Part shown: piece by piece, positions 23,475 to 30,724 of the stretch
How positions within the stretch are numbered: the first letter of the stretch is position 1
How the letters are laid out: each line of letters starts with the position of its first letter
Source: an uncultured Eubacteriales bacterium
GTDB taxonomy: Bacteria > Bacillota > Clostridia > Christensenellales > CAG-917
Direction: 5' to 3'
Assembly: GCA_900548005.1 (NCBI GenBank)
Contig: URIZ01000008.1
Span: 1-64,000 of the forward strand
DNA: 64,000 nucleotides
Translations under genes and position numbers: made by a program
Notes under the pieces: generated by a model
Database searches by the model: none
What the model saw: the letters and a program-made list of their open reading frames with translations, nothing else
Told to the model about the DNA's origin: nothing

Positions 23475-23603
23475 AATAGCAACTACAAACTCGTTTTGAG
23501 AGAAAAATAGTGCCGTAAAAAGAAAAGAGCCAAACTCTTTCGAGTCTGACTCAATCAGTAAACATAAAAGTTTTAAGTGCTATTTTTCGCGGTAGTTGCT
23601 ATT
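23475..23603. other. Nested inverted repeats in an otherwise gene-free stretch
   Basis: AATAGCAACTAC (23475-23486) pairs with GTAGTTGCTATT (23592-23603). Inside it, GAAAAATAG pairs with CTATTTTTC. The middle contains further small hairpins. It could be a structured RNA or a protein-binding end of the island. The remaining 23379-23965 sequence shows no gene. Confidence 0.5.
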
Positions 23604-23800
23604 ACCGCTGACTTGTGCTACAACAGCAACAACGAAAGGCAATGAAATATGGAACAATGATATATCTTCAATTTCTTCCTAATATCGACAAGTAATTTAA
23701 TGTGTAATTTTGCTTGATAAATCTAATTTCATTTGGTATCATAGCAACCGAAAAAAAGGTGTTGTTTGGCATTAGATTTTTTTGAAAACGGCTATAAAAA

Positions 23801-23824
23801 TTGGTATTATTTTTGGTATTATTT
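23801..23824 (+). repeat. Arm-type direct repeats, right cluster
   Basis: Two tandem copies of TTGGTATTATTT (period 12), then TAGTTTGAAAATT, 142 bp from the right core. It has the same design as the left-end repeats. Confidence 0.6.
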
Positions 23825-23965
23825 TAGTTTGAAAATTATTTTGAAATCTAAAATTTGCCGAAAAAACGAAAGGAAATAGTCGATTTAGACGAAAAATATT
23901 GCTCAAAACGCCCAAAAATGTGCGAAAATTGCTTATTTTAATAGGATTTTGAAAATTTTTCAAAA

Positions 23966-24010
23966 CTCCTAAGCGAAAGGCCGTGGGTTCGACTCCCGCC
24001 GGGAACACCA
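23966..24010 (+). pseudogene. 3' half of the split tRNA-Arg(CCT)
   Basis: Anticodon loop CTCCTAA, 3' anticodon strand GCGAA (pairs with TTCGC at 16141-16145), T-arm GTGGG-TTCGACT-CCCGC, acceptor CGGGAAC (pairs with GTTTCCG at 16114-16120) and CCA. No 5' half is attached. Confidence 0.92.
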
Positions 24011-24075
24011 GTCAAAGTGAAAATCGCACTGATGTGCGGTTTTCGCTTTTTTGTATGGCGAAAAGGAAAAACGAT

Positions 24076-24783
24076 ATGAAAAACAAAAAATTGGCGTCGA
24101 ATATTGTGCTTATGGTTATGGCGGTCATTATGCTGGTGTTGGGAGTGTACGTGCTGATGGGCGCGTCCGAGCACGCACGCAAGGGCGTGAAAACCGAAGC
24201 GGAGATTACAAGCATCGTGATCGGCAATTCGTCAAACGGCGAGACAAGCTACAAGGTCAACGTGGAGTTTTGGGTGGACGGCACAAAGTATGGCGGAGAG
24301 TTGGACACCTACGACGCGAGCATGCGCACCGGCGGCAAAACCACGGTGTATTATATGCCCGACGATCCGAGCAAATTTCACAGTGCGCGGTTCAACTATT
24401 TGCCGGGCATAGCGTGCATAGTTGCGGCAGCGATTATGGCGATATTGTTTTTCGTGCCGCACATTGCGGTGAGAGTCAGGGAAGCCAAGATCGACAGATA
24501 CACCGAAGAAGGCACGCATATTGTGGCGAGGATCATGCAGGTGAATCGCAAGAACACGCGCCTTTACAACAAGACGATCGCGGTGGTCGAGTGCATGGGC
24601 AGCGACAGGAACGAGTATAGCCAAAAGGTGCTTTTGGACATAGGCGACGAATACGTGGTGGGTGACGACATAGACGTGTACGTCAGCGCGAAAAACCCCA
24701 AGAAGTACGTTGTGGACACCGAAGGATACCTTGAAAATCGCGCTGCGCAATTTGCGGACGCGCCGCAGGATCAAGCAAACTGA
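24076..24783 (+). CDS. DUF3592-like membrane protein
   Basis: A 235-residue protein with a membrane segment near the N-terminus (about 8-29) and a second near 115-135. They enclose a domain with TEAEITSIVIGNSS, YKVNVEFWVDGTKY and VYYMPDDPSKFHS, which is the DUF3592 pattern. Function unknown. AAGGAA lies upstream of the ATG at 24076; a reading from 23983 would run through the tRNA half and is rejected. It is 3 nt from the next gene and back in core-type codon use. Confidence 0.75.
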   Translation: MKNKKLASNIVLMVMAVIMLVLGVYVLMGASEHARKGVKTEAEITSIVIGNSSNGETSYKVNVEFWVDGTKYGGELDTYDASMRTGGKTTVYYMPDDPSKFHSARFNYLPGIACIVAAAIMAILFFVPHIAVRVREAKIDRYTEEGTHIVARIMQVNRKNTRLYNKTIAVVECMGSDRNEYSQKVLLDIGDEYVVGDDIDVYVSAKNPKKYVVDTEGYLENRAAQFADAPQDQAN

Positions 24784-24786
24784 TAT

Positions 24787-25920
24787 ATGCAAATCACAAT
24801 CGAGCAACTTGAAAAACTTTGCAAGGACGAATACGTTCTTTTTGACATGCGCCCGTCAACCGACAGGGCGTACGGCTATATTCCCGATTCCGTGTCGGTG
24901 ACGGAAGACGAGCTCAGAGCGTGCCCGCCGAGCGACAAGCAAAAGAAAATCGTCGTGTACTGCGCAAAAGGCATACTCAGCGTGGACGTTGTCGAGTGGC
25001 TTTGCGACAACGGGTATGAGGCGTACAGCCTCGAAGACGGCTACTTTGCGTGGCTCAGACGTCAGATGCAAAAGCAGGTGGACGACGACTTTTGCGCCAA
25101 GGTGGAGCAAAGTCTGCGCAAGAAATTCAAGACGGACATATTCGGCAAATTTATCAAAGCGATCAAGCAGTACGAGCTTATAAAAGACGGAGATTGCGTT
25201 GCGGTGTGCATATCGGGCGGCAAAGACTCCATGCTCATGGCAAAGTGCTTTCAGGAGCTAAAACGCCACAGCAACGTGGATTTTGACGTGAAATATCTTG
25301 TCATGGACCCCGGCTATGCGCCCGAAAATCGCCGCATCATCGAAGAGAACGCGCGAAGGCTCAACGTGCCTATCACCGTGTTCGAGACGGACATTTTCGA
25401 GAGTGTGTACAACGTGGACAAATCGCCGTGCTATCTTTGCGCAAGGATGAGAAGGGGATATTTGTACAACTTTGCAAAACAGCTCTGCTGCAACAAAATC
25501 GCGCTGGGACACCACTATGACGACGTGATCGAAACAATCCTTATGGGCATGTTGCACGGGGCGCAAATTCAGACCATGATGCCAAAGTTGCACAGCACCA
25601 ATTTTGAAGGGATGGAGCTTATCCGTCCGCTCTATCTCGTGCGAGAAGACGATATAAAAGCGTGGCGCGACTACAACGAGTTGCACTTCATCCAATGCGC
25701 CTGCAAGTTTACAGACACTTGCACAAGCTGCAACAACGGACAAAATCACAGCAAACGTCAAGAAACAAAAGAGCTTATCCGCGAGCTGAAAAAGAGCAAT
25801 CCCGACGTTGAAAAGTGCATATTCAGGAGTGTTGAAAACGTGCATTTGGAAACGGTGATAGCCTACAAAAAGGACGGCGTCAAACACAGTTTTCTCGAAA
25901 ACTATGACGATAGAGCATAA
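24787..25920 (+). CDS. Rhodanese-TtcA fusion (tRNA 2-thiolation-type PP-loop protein)
   Basis: The N-terminal rhodanese (about 1-95, active Cys59 in VVYCAKG) is fused to a PP-loop ATP-dependent sulfurtransferase of the TtcA family. The PP-loop is SGGKDS (143-148), and CYLC (Cys215, Cys218) with a later cysteine in CACKFTDTC are likely Fe-S ligands. The protein has 377 residues. TtcA proteins thiolate cytidine 32 of tRNA; a fused rhodanese would supply the persulfide sulfur. That coupling is inferred from the architecture. A hairpin terminator follows. Confidence 0.87.
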   Translation: MQITIEQLEKLCKDEYVLFDMRPSTDRAYGYIPDSVSVTEDELRACPPSDKQKKIVVYCAKGILSVDVVEWLCDNGYEAYSLEDGYFAWLRRQMQKQVDDDFCAKVEQSLRKKFKTDIFGKFIKAIKQYELIKDGDCVAVCISGGKDSMLMAKCFQELKRHSNVDFDVKYLVMDPGYAPENRRIIEENARRLNVPITVFETDIFESVYNVDKSPCYLCARMRRGYLYNFAKQLCCNKIALGHHYDDVIETILMGMLHGAQIQTMMPKLHSTNFEGMELIRPLYLVREDDIKAWRDYNELHFIQCACKFTDTCTSCNNGQNHSKRQETKELIRELKKSNPDVEKCIFRSVENVHLETVIAYKKDGVKHSFLENYDDRA

Positions 25921-25922
25921 CA

Positions 25923-25969
25923 AAAACGGCATTTTATCCTGACAATATATTAAGATAAAACGCCGTTTT
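25923..25969. terminator. Bidirectional terminator
   Basis: AAAACGGCATTTTATC/GATAAAACGCCGTTTT, one mismatch, between convergent genes. Confidence 0.88.
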
Positions 25970-26034
25970 GTGCAATATAAGCAAAAATGATTTTTAATGA
26001 TAAACAGATTTTGCACGCAGACGATGCGTGTTTT

Positions 26035-26934
26035 TTATTGCCTTGCGATGTCGTGGTATGCGGCGGCGATTCTTTCTATTATCTCCACGTGGTTGAAGGT
26101 CTTGTGATACACAATGGTCGTTTCGCGCGTCATGCTCAAATTTTCTATGGGCAGAGCAACGAGCGATTTTTTTTGTAGCTCCTTCACGCACGCACCCTTT
26201 GAGAGAATGGACACGCCGATATCCTTTTTGACAAGGTTTTTGATTGTGGCAATGCTGTCCACTTCGATGACCACGTCAAAGTTGTCGATAGACTCGCCGA
26301 TTGCTTCAAGCGAGCTTGCAAATTTCACACGAGTAGCGGACGTGGGCAAGCGCAAGATAAGGTGTTGTTTTTTCAGCTCGTTGAGAGTGATCGCTTGTTT
26401 TTGAGCAAGCGGATTTTGGCTTGAAACCATGCAAGTGAGCATATCCGTATCGAGCACCATGAAGTTGAAGTCCGGATTGGACGGCTTTTCTTCGATAATC
26501 AACACGTCAAGCTCAAAATTTTCGAGCATAGCATAAAGATTTTTTATGGTGTCAGTAATGAAAGTTATGTTCAAGTTCTCGTATGCAAGAGCCATCTTGG
26601 ACAATGCTTCGATCATATATCCGCTCTCTTGGGTGTGGGTGATGCCGATCCTGATCTTGCGGATATTCGCCTTTGCACTTTTGATTTTGTCGCGCATCTT
26701 GTCTTGCAGCGCGTGCATGCGTTTGGCATACAAAAGTGTGATTTCTCCTTCTTGCGAGAGCGTAATTTCCCCTTTTTTGCGCAAAAAGATCTGCGTATCG
26801 AGTTCTTCTTCGAGTTTTTTTATGTGCTGTGACACGGCAGGTTGCGTCAATCCGAGCATTTCTCCCGCTTTGGTGAAATTCTTCACTTCGCACACGGCTA
26901 TGAAAGTTTCCAGTTTGTCATCCAGCAAAGACAT
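26035..26934 (-). CDS. LysR-family transcriptional regulator
   Basis: A 299-residue protein with an N-terminal winged helix (LETFIAVCEVKNFTKAGEML, then TQPAVSQHIKKLEEEL) and a C-terminal periplasmic-binding-protein-like effector domain. GGAG precedes the ATG. It is divergent from the cation antiporter with only about 140 nt between them, the usual sign that it controls that gene. The effector is unknown. Confidence 0.95.
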   Translation of the reverse strand: MSLLDDKLETFIAVCEVKNFTKAGEMLGLTQPAVSQHIKKLEEELDTQIFLRKKGEITLSQEGEITLLYAKRMHALQDKMRDKIKSAKANIRKIRIGITHTQESGYMIEALSKMALAYENLNITFITDTIKNLYAMLENFELDVLIIEEKPSNPDFNFMVLDTDMLTCMVSSQNPLAQKQAITLNELKKQHLILRLPTSATRVKFASSLEAIGESIDNFDVVIEVDSIATIKNLVKKDIGVSILSKGACVKELQKKSLVALPIENLSMTRETTIVYHKTFNHVEIIERIAAAYHDIARQ

Positions 26935-26981
26935 AGTGTTCTCCTATAATCGAAAATTATCAACATATAATCAACCATAAT

Positions 26982-27011
26982 TTGACTTTATGTTAAAACA
27001 ATCATAACATA
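26982..27011 (+). promoter_or_regulatory. Antiporter promoter overlapping a LysR-type palindrome
   Basis: TTGACT (26982-26987), 17-bp spacer, TAACAT (27005-27010). The inverted repeat TATGTTA/TAACATA (26989-26995 with 27005-27011) covers the spacer and -10, a plausible LysR site. Confidence 0.55.
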
Positions 27012-27076
27012 GCGACGTAAAACAAACAAGAGTTCGGCGTGATTTTGTGGAAAAATTGCGCAATAGGGGATACAAA

Positions 27077-28477
27077 ATGTTGTTGCAAAACCTACCGAGC
27101 GTGGCTCAGGTTATAGTTTCAATCGCGGTTATGTTGCTTGCGGGATATTTGATGTCGCGCGTGACGAAGATGCTCAGGCTTCCCAACGTCACCGGCTATA
27201 TCGTCGCGGGCATTCTCATAGGTCCGTACTGCTTGAAGATCATTCCCAGCGGAGTGGTGCAAGGGATGAGTTTTCTTGCCGACATCGCGCTTGCGTTTAT
27301 CGCGTTCAGCACGGGCGAATTTTTCAAACTTTCCACACTCAAAAAGAACGGCGGCAAAAACGTGGTTGTCACGATCTTCGAGGCGTTGCTTGCGTCCTTG
27401 CTCGTGTTTTTCATCATGTATTTTGCCCTTCACATGAACCTTGCCTTCTCAATCGTTCTCGCATCGCTCGCGGCTGCGACCGCGCCCGCGTCAACAATGA
27501 TGACCATACGTCAGACGGGCGCAAAGGGCGAGTTTGTGGACACGCTCTTGCAAGTGGTTGCGTTTGACGATGTGGTGGGGCTTGTTGCGTTCTCGGTGGC
27601 AATCGCGGTTGCAACGGCGTCGCTGTCGGGGCAAATCACCGCAAAGAACATCATTCTTCCCATTGTGTACAACCTTGTTGCGTTTGTGGTGGGCGGCATA
27701 CTCGGCTTTATCCTGAAACTGCTCATATCCAATCGCTCGTCGGACAACCGCCTTATCATCTCGGTGGCAATCATATTCACGTTTTGCGGAATATGCACCT
27801 TTATGGACGTTTCGCCGCTTTTGGGTTGCATGGCGATGGGCACGGTGTATCGCAACACGTCCGGCGATGACAAACTCTTCAAGCAACTCAATTATTTCAC
27901 GCCCCCGATCCTGCTTTTGTTCTTCGTGCGCTCGGGCGTCAACTTCAATCTCGGCGCGCTTGTTAGCACCGAGAGCATAGGCGGAATGTCCTTGCTCGTT
28001 GTGGGCATTGTGTACTTCTTCGTGCGTATCGTCGGCAAGTACAGCGGCGCGTTCCTTGGCTGTCTGATAGTCAAGAAGGACAAAAAAGTGCGCAATTGGC
28101 TTGGACTTGCGCTCATACCGCAAGCCGGTGTGGCAATCGGTCTTGCCGCGCTCGCCGCACGAACGATAGGCGGAGAAACGGGCAGCGCAATGGAAACAAT
28201 CATCCTTGCTTCCAGCGTTTTGTACGAGCTTATCGGCCCTGCGTGCGCCAAGCTCTCGCTCTATCTATCCAAGTCCTATTCCAAGGACATCGACGTTGTA
28301 GTGCCTGATGAGCAAATCGCCGACGTAGCCCAAAAGAGCAACGTTGAAGTGCTCATCGACAAAATCAACGAAATCCGCAACCGCATCCCCGACACCAAGG
28401 AGAGCGAAGACGAGAAAGCATACGATGAGGCGGCAGAGGAGTTTTATATGCTGAACTCTCGCCAAAAAAGACGCTAA
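27077..28477 (+). CDS. Cation:proton antiporter, CPA2 (KefB/NapA) family
   Basis: Integral membrane exchanger of Na+ or K+ for H+ (466 residues, about 12-13 membrane segments). The core has LPNVTGYIVAGILIGPY and the CPA2 family's AAATAPASTMM and FDDVVGLVAF segments, the latter with paired acidic residues. The soluble C-terminal tail (about 60 residues) has no TrkA-N domain. The ATG at 27077 is preferred to GTG 27047 because AGGGGA lies 6 nt upstream. Probably regulated by the divergent LysR protein. Its stop codon lies inside the structured 3' element copy B. Confidence 0.92.
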   Translation: MLLQNLPSVAQVIVSIAVMLLAGYLMSRVTKMLRLPNVTGYIVAGILIGPYCLKIIPSGVVQGMSFLADIALAFIAFSTGEFFKLSTLKKNGGKNVVVTIFEALLASLLVFFIMYFALHMNLAFSIVLASLAAATAPASTMMTIRQTGAKGEFVDTLLQVVAFDDVVGLVAFSVAIAVATASLSGQITAKNIILPIVYNLVAFVVGGILGFILKLLISNRSSDNRLIISVAIIFTFCGICTFMDVSPLLGCMAMGTVYRNTSGDDKLFKQLNYFTPPILLLFFVRSGVNFNLGALVSTESIGGMSLLVVGIVYFFVRIVGKYSGAFLGCLIVKKDKKVRNWLGLALIPQAGVAIGLAALAARTIGGETGSAMETIILASSVLYELIGPACAKLSLYLSKSYSKDIDVVVPDEQIADVAQKSNVEVLIDKINEIRNRIPDTKESEDEKAYDEAAEEFYMLNSRQKRR

Positions 28478-28587
28478 ACGGCGAATAACTTCGTCAGCGG
28501 CTTTTCCCTAAACAGTCACGTACGGCAAGTACGCTCCTGTCTATGTCAAAGTCCCTTCCTTGTTCTTCATCCGTTTATCGCCTTTTT
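28464..28587 (+). terminator. Structured 3' element, copy B (after the antiporter)
   Basis: Starts inside the last codons of the antiporter. The outer stem AAAAAGACGCTAAACGG pairs with CCGTTTATCGCCTTTTT (two mismatches). Constant phrases GCGAATAACTTCGTCA and TTCCTTGTTCTTCATC are present. The inner stem GCGGCTTT/AAAGTCCC is weaker than in the other copies. The apical hairpin GTAC/GTAC is kept. Confidence 0.8.
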
Positions 28588-28603
28588 AACAGGGGACAAC
28601 GGA

Positions 28604-28725
28604 GCTAAACAGGCGAATAACTGCGTCAGCGGCTTTGAACAAAAGCCGTCATCGCGGCAACGGCATCGCTTGCTTGCAAGCAACGCCGAGAGCCGCATTA
28701 GGCTTGTTGTTCTGCTAACCGCGCC
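28604..28725 (+). other. Divergent second copy of the structured 3' element
   Basis: Begins GCTAAACAGGCGAATAACTG, keeps the GCGTCA phrase and has an inner stem GCGGCT/AGCCGC. It carries a different apical hairpin (TTGCTTGCAAGCAA) and ends in a decayed CTTGTTGTTCTGCTAACC. It lies 17 nt after copy B, so the element seems to have been duplicated and then rearranged. Confidence 0.5.
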
Positions 28726-28796
28726 GAAAATCTTTGACAGTTCACGCACGGACAAAACTCCTGCCACAATTTCGCAAGATTGTCGGCTTGGTGATT

Positions 28797-29080
28797 TCGA
28801 TTGGGTGGGACACCCACACCCGATTTGGAAGAATCAACAATTATCAAATTATCCGTGTCATTCTGAGCGTAGTCGAAGAATCTAGCGTAGCGAAAAATAT
28901 TCGCCTTACGGCTGGATGTTTCGGCAGGCTCAACATGACATATAGGGTGGGACACCCACACCCGATTGGAAAGTATCGGTAAAATTAAAAATTCTCCGTG
29001 TCATTCTGAGCGTAGTCGAAGAATCTCGTGGAAACGAAACGTCACTAAATGCACATCGAGAACTTGTACCCACACCCGAT
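28797..29080. repeat. Short intergenic repeats
   Basis: Three copies of a GGGTGGGACACCCACACCCG-type phrase (28803, 28946, and a partial one at 29069) and two of CATTCTGAGCGTAGTCGAAG (near 28858 and 29000). The first phrase recurs in reverse near 37796 and 223. The whole 28478-29181 gap contains no gene. Confidence 0.7.
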
Positions 29081-29181
29081 GTTATGTCGGTGTGCGTATA
29101 AAACAAAAACAGTAAAAACAACCAACACGTATAGAAATATACGGATATACAAACAATCAAACAAAGATAGGAGATTATGTT

Positions 29182-29889
29182 ATGGACTATATTGATCCGC
29201 TTGCAAAGGTTATGGGTGAATGGTCGTGGAACGTCACGGTCTATTCGATATTGCTTAGGGTGGTTGTGCCGCTTTTGTTCGCGTTTTACGTGGGCAGCGA
29301 GCGTTCCACAAAAGGTCACACCGCAGGGCTGAAAACGTTCATATTGTTGTCGCTTGCGTCCACTGCGTGCATGATTATAGACAGATCGCTTTCGCTGAAA
29401 GTGCCGATGTGCTCGATCGGCGCGCTTATCGGCACGGCGATGCTCAGCGGCAATTCCATTTTGTTCAGCGCAAAGAACCAAATCAAAGGACTCACCACGT
29501 CGGCGTGGCTTTGGACGTGCTCGATATTCGGCTTGCTTTTCGGCGCAGGGCTTTACACGTGCGCTCTTATTCTTGCGGCGGTGTACGTTGTCATTCTACA
29601 AGCGTTCCCCACGATCGAGAAGAAACTCAAACAGCGTTCCGACCACTTTGAGTTGCATTTGGAGCTTAAATCACGCAACGATTTGCCGCAATTTATGACC
29701 ACGCTCAGAGAGCTTGGTATGCGCATAGACGATGTGGAAATGAACTCGGCATTCATCAATTCGGGGCTTAGCGTGTACTCGCTCAAGCTGACAATCGAGA
29801 GCAAAGAACTCAAAAAATACAAAACCCACGATGAGATAATCGAGGCACTTCGCAGCATCGACTATATACATTACGTGGAAGAAAAATAA
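29182..29889 (+). CDS. MgtC/SapB-family membrane protein
   Basis: A 235-residue protein with four or five membrane segments in the first 145 residues. They include LLRVVVPLLFAFYVGSERSTKGHTAGL, which matches the MgtC signature (arginine-rich loop, AGLRTH-like), and GALIGTAMLSGNSILF. The soluble C-terminal domain (about 150-235) is ACT-like. Family members are linked to growth in low magnesium or regulation of ATP synthase; the role here is unknown. TAGGAG precedes the ATG. Confidence 0.85.
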   Translation: MDYIDPLAKVMGEWSWNVTVYSILLRVVVPLLFAFYVGSERSTKGHTAGLKTFILLSLASTACMIIDRSLSLKVPMCSIGALIGTAMLSGNSILFSAKNQIKGLTTSAWLWTCSIFGLLFGAGLYTCALILAAVYVVILQAFPTIEKKLKQRSDHFELHLELKSRNDLPQFMTTLRELGMRIDDVEMNSAFINSGLSVYSLKLTIESKELKKYKTHDEIIEALRSIDYIHYVEEK

Positions 29890-29923
29890 CATCGTACAAT
29901 AAGGGCGAAAGGGCGGGAGCAGG

Positions 29924-29961
29924 AGTCGCTTTGCATGCAAATGCAAGGCGACTTTGCTTTT
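29924..29961 (+). terminator. Terminator after the MgtC-like gene
   Basis: AGTCGCTTTGCAT/ATGCAAGGCGACT with TTTGCTTTT after it. Confidence 0.8.
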
Positions 29962-30024
29962 ATGTGAGTGGTTGCCGTTTTGCATTTTGGGTTTTGATAT
30001 TGAAAAGCGGAAAAGGTAAAAAAT

Positions 30025-30050
30025 AAAACTTTTGCACAAACAAAAGTTTT
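30025..30050 (-). terminator. Terminator after signal peptidase
   Basis: AAAACTTTTG/CAAAAGTTTT, perfect 10-bp stem, T-run on the minus strand. Confidence 0.75.
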
Positions 30051-30090
30051 ATCGTATCATTTTTATGTTTTAAGTTGCGATTTTGCGATT

Positions 30091-30690
30091 TTAGGGTTTG
30101 CGGAGCTTGCCGTCAAGACCTTTTATCAAGAAGCATTTGCCGATGACGTCGTCAAGGCTCACTGCGCCAAACACTCTTGAATCGAGAGAGAAGTCGCGGT
30201 TGTCGCCCATGCAAAAGACGTGATTTGCGGGGACGTACAAGTCTATGTCCAGGTATGTGGGGGATTTGTTGAGATAGGGCTCGTCAAGCTTTTCTCCGTT
30301 GAGATAGACGACGTTGCTCACAATCTGCAAGTGATCGCCGCCGACTGCAATCACGCGTTTGACGAGAGTGCTGACGGTGTCGGCATGCGCTTTGTCTGTG
30401 TTGAACACCACTATGTCGCCGCGCGAGATCTTGGAGAGTTTGTCAAGATACAGCACTTCGCCGTTGGTGCGTTGGTTGTCTTTGTTTTCACCGCTGCCGC
30501 CGTCAAGGGTGGGGTACATGGATATGCCGTCAACTATGAAGGACGCAAAGACGTATTTTTTGAGCAAAAGCCCCGTGGTGACTGCAAGTATCACGACAAG
30601 CAACACGCAAACGACGGACACGATGATCCGTCTTTGTTTGAGTTGTTTGTCCACTTCGGGAGCTAGGTCTTGAAATTCCAATTCTTCCAT
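30091..30690 (-). CDS. lepB: Signal peptidase I
   Basis: Cleaves signal peptides from exported proteins. The 199-residue type II membrane protein has one N-terminal membrane segment (about 22-43), catalytic Ser57 in ISMYPTL, catalytic Lys111 in LVKRVIAVGGD and box E GDNRDFSLDSR. This is the single-span form typical of Gram-positives. It is downstream of the esterase-like gene on the same strand (34 nt). Confidence 0.95.
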   Translation of the reverse strand: MEELEFQDLAPEVDKQLKQRRIIVSVVCVLLVVILAVTTGLLLKKYVFASFIVDGISMYPTLDGGSGENKDNQRTNGEVLYLDKLSKISRGDIVVFNTDKAHADTVSTLVKRVIAVGGDHLQIVSNVVYLNGEKLDEPYLNKSPTYLDIDLYVPANHVFCMGDNRDFSLDSRVFGAVSLDDVIGKCFLIKGLDGKLRKP

Positions 30691-30724
30691 GTCAAATTAT
30701 ATTGTTCTTTTGTGCATAAAGAAC

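Larger units (their letters stand above)
16146..23973. mobile_element. Genomic island inserted in the anticodon loop of tRNA-Arg(CCT)
   Basis: About 7.8 kb separates the two halves of the tRNA gene, and the 8-bp core CTCCTAAG is present at both borders (16146-16153 and 23966-23973). A third copy of the core lies in the intact tRNA-Arg inside the island (about 16349). Tandem 12-bp arm-like repeats lie inside the borders. Cargo is an oxidative-stress and sulfur-redox gene set. No integrase gene is visible, so the element is probably decayed or mobilised in trans. Island genes are more AT-rich than the core. Confidence 0.85.

Noticed and set aside
23653..23760. CRISPR-like or repeat array on the right side of the island
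   Set aside because: Apart from the two 12-bp arm-like repeats, no regular repeat-spacer pattern exists here or elsewhere in the window.
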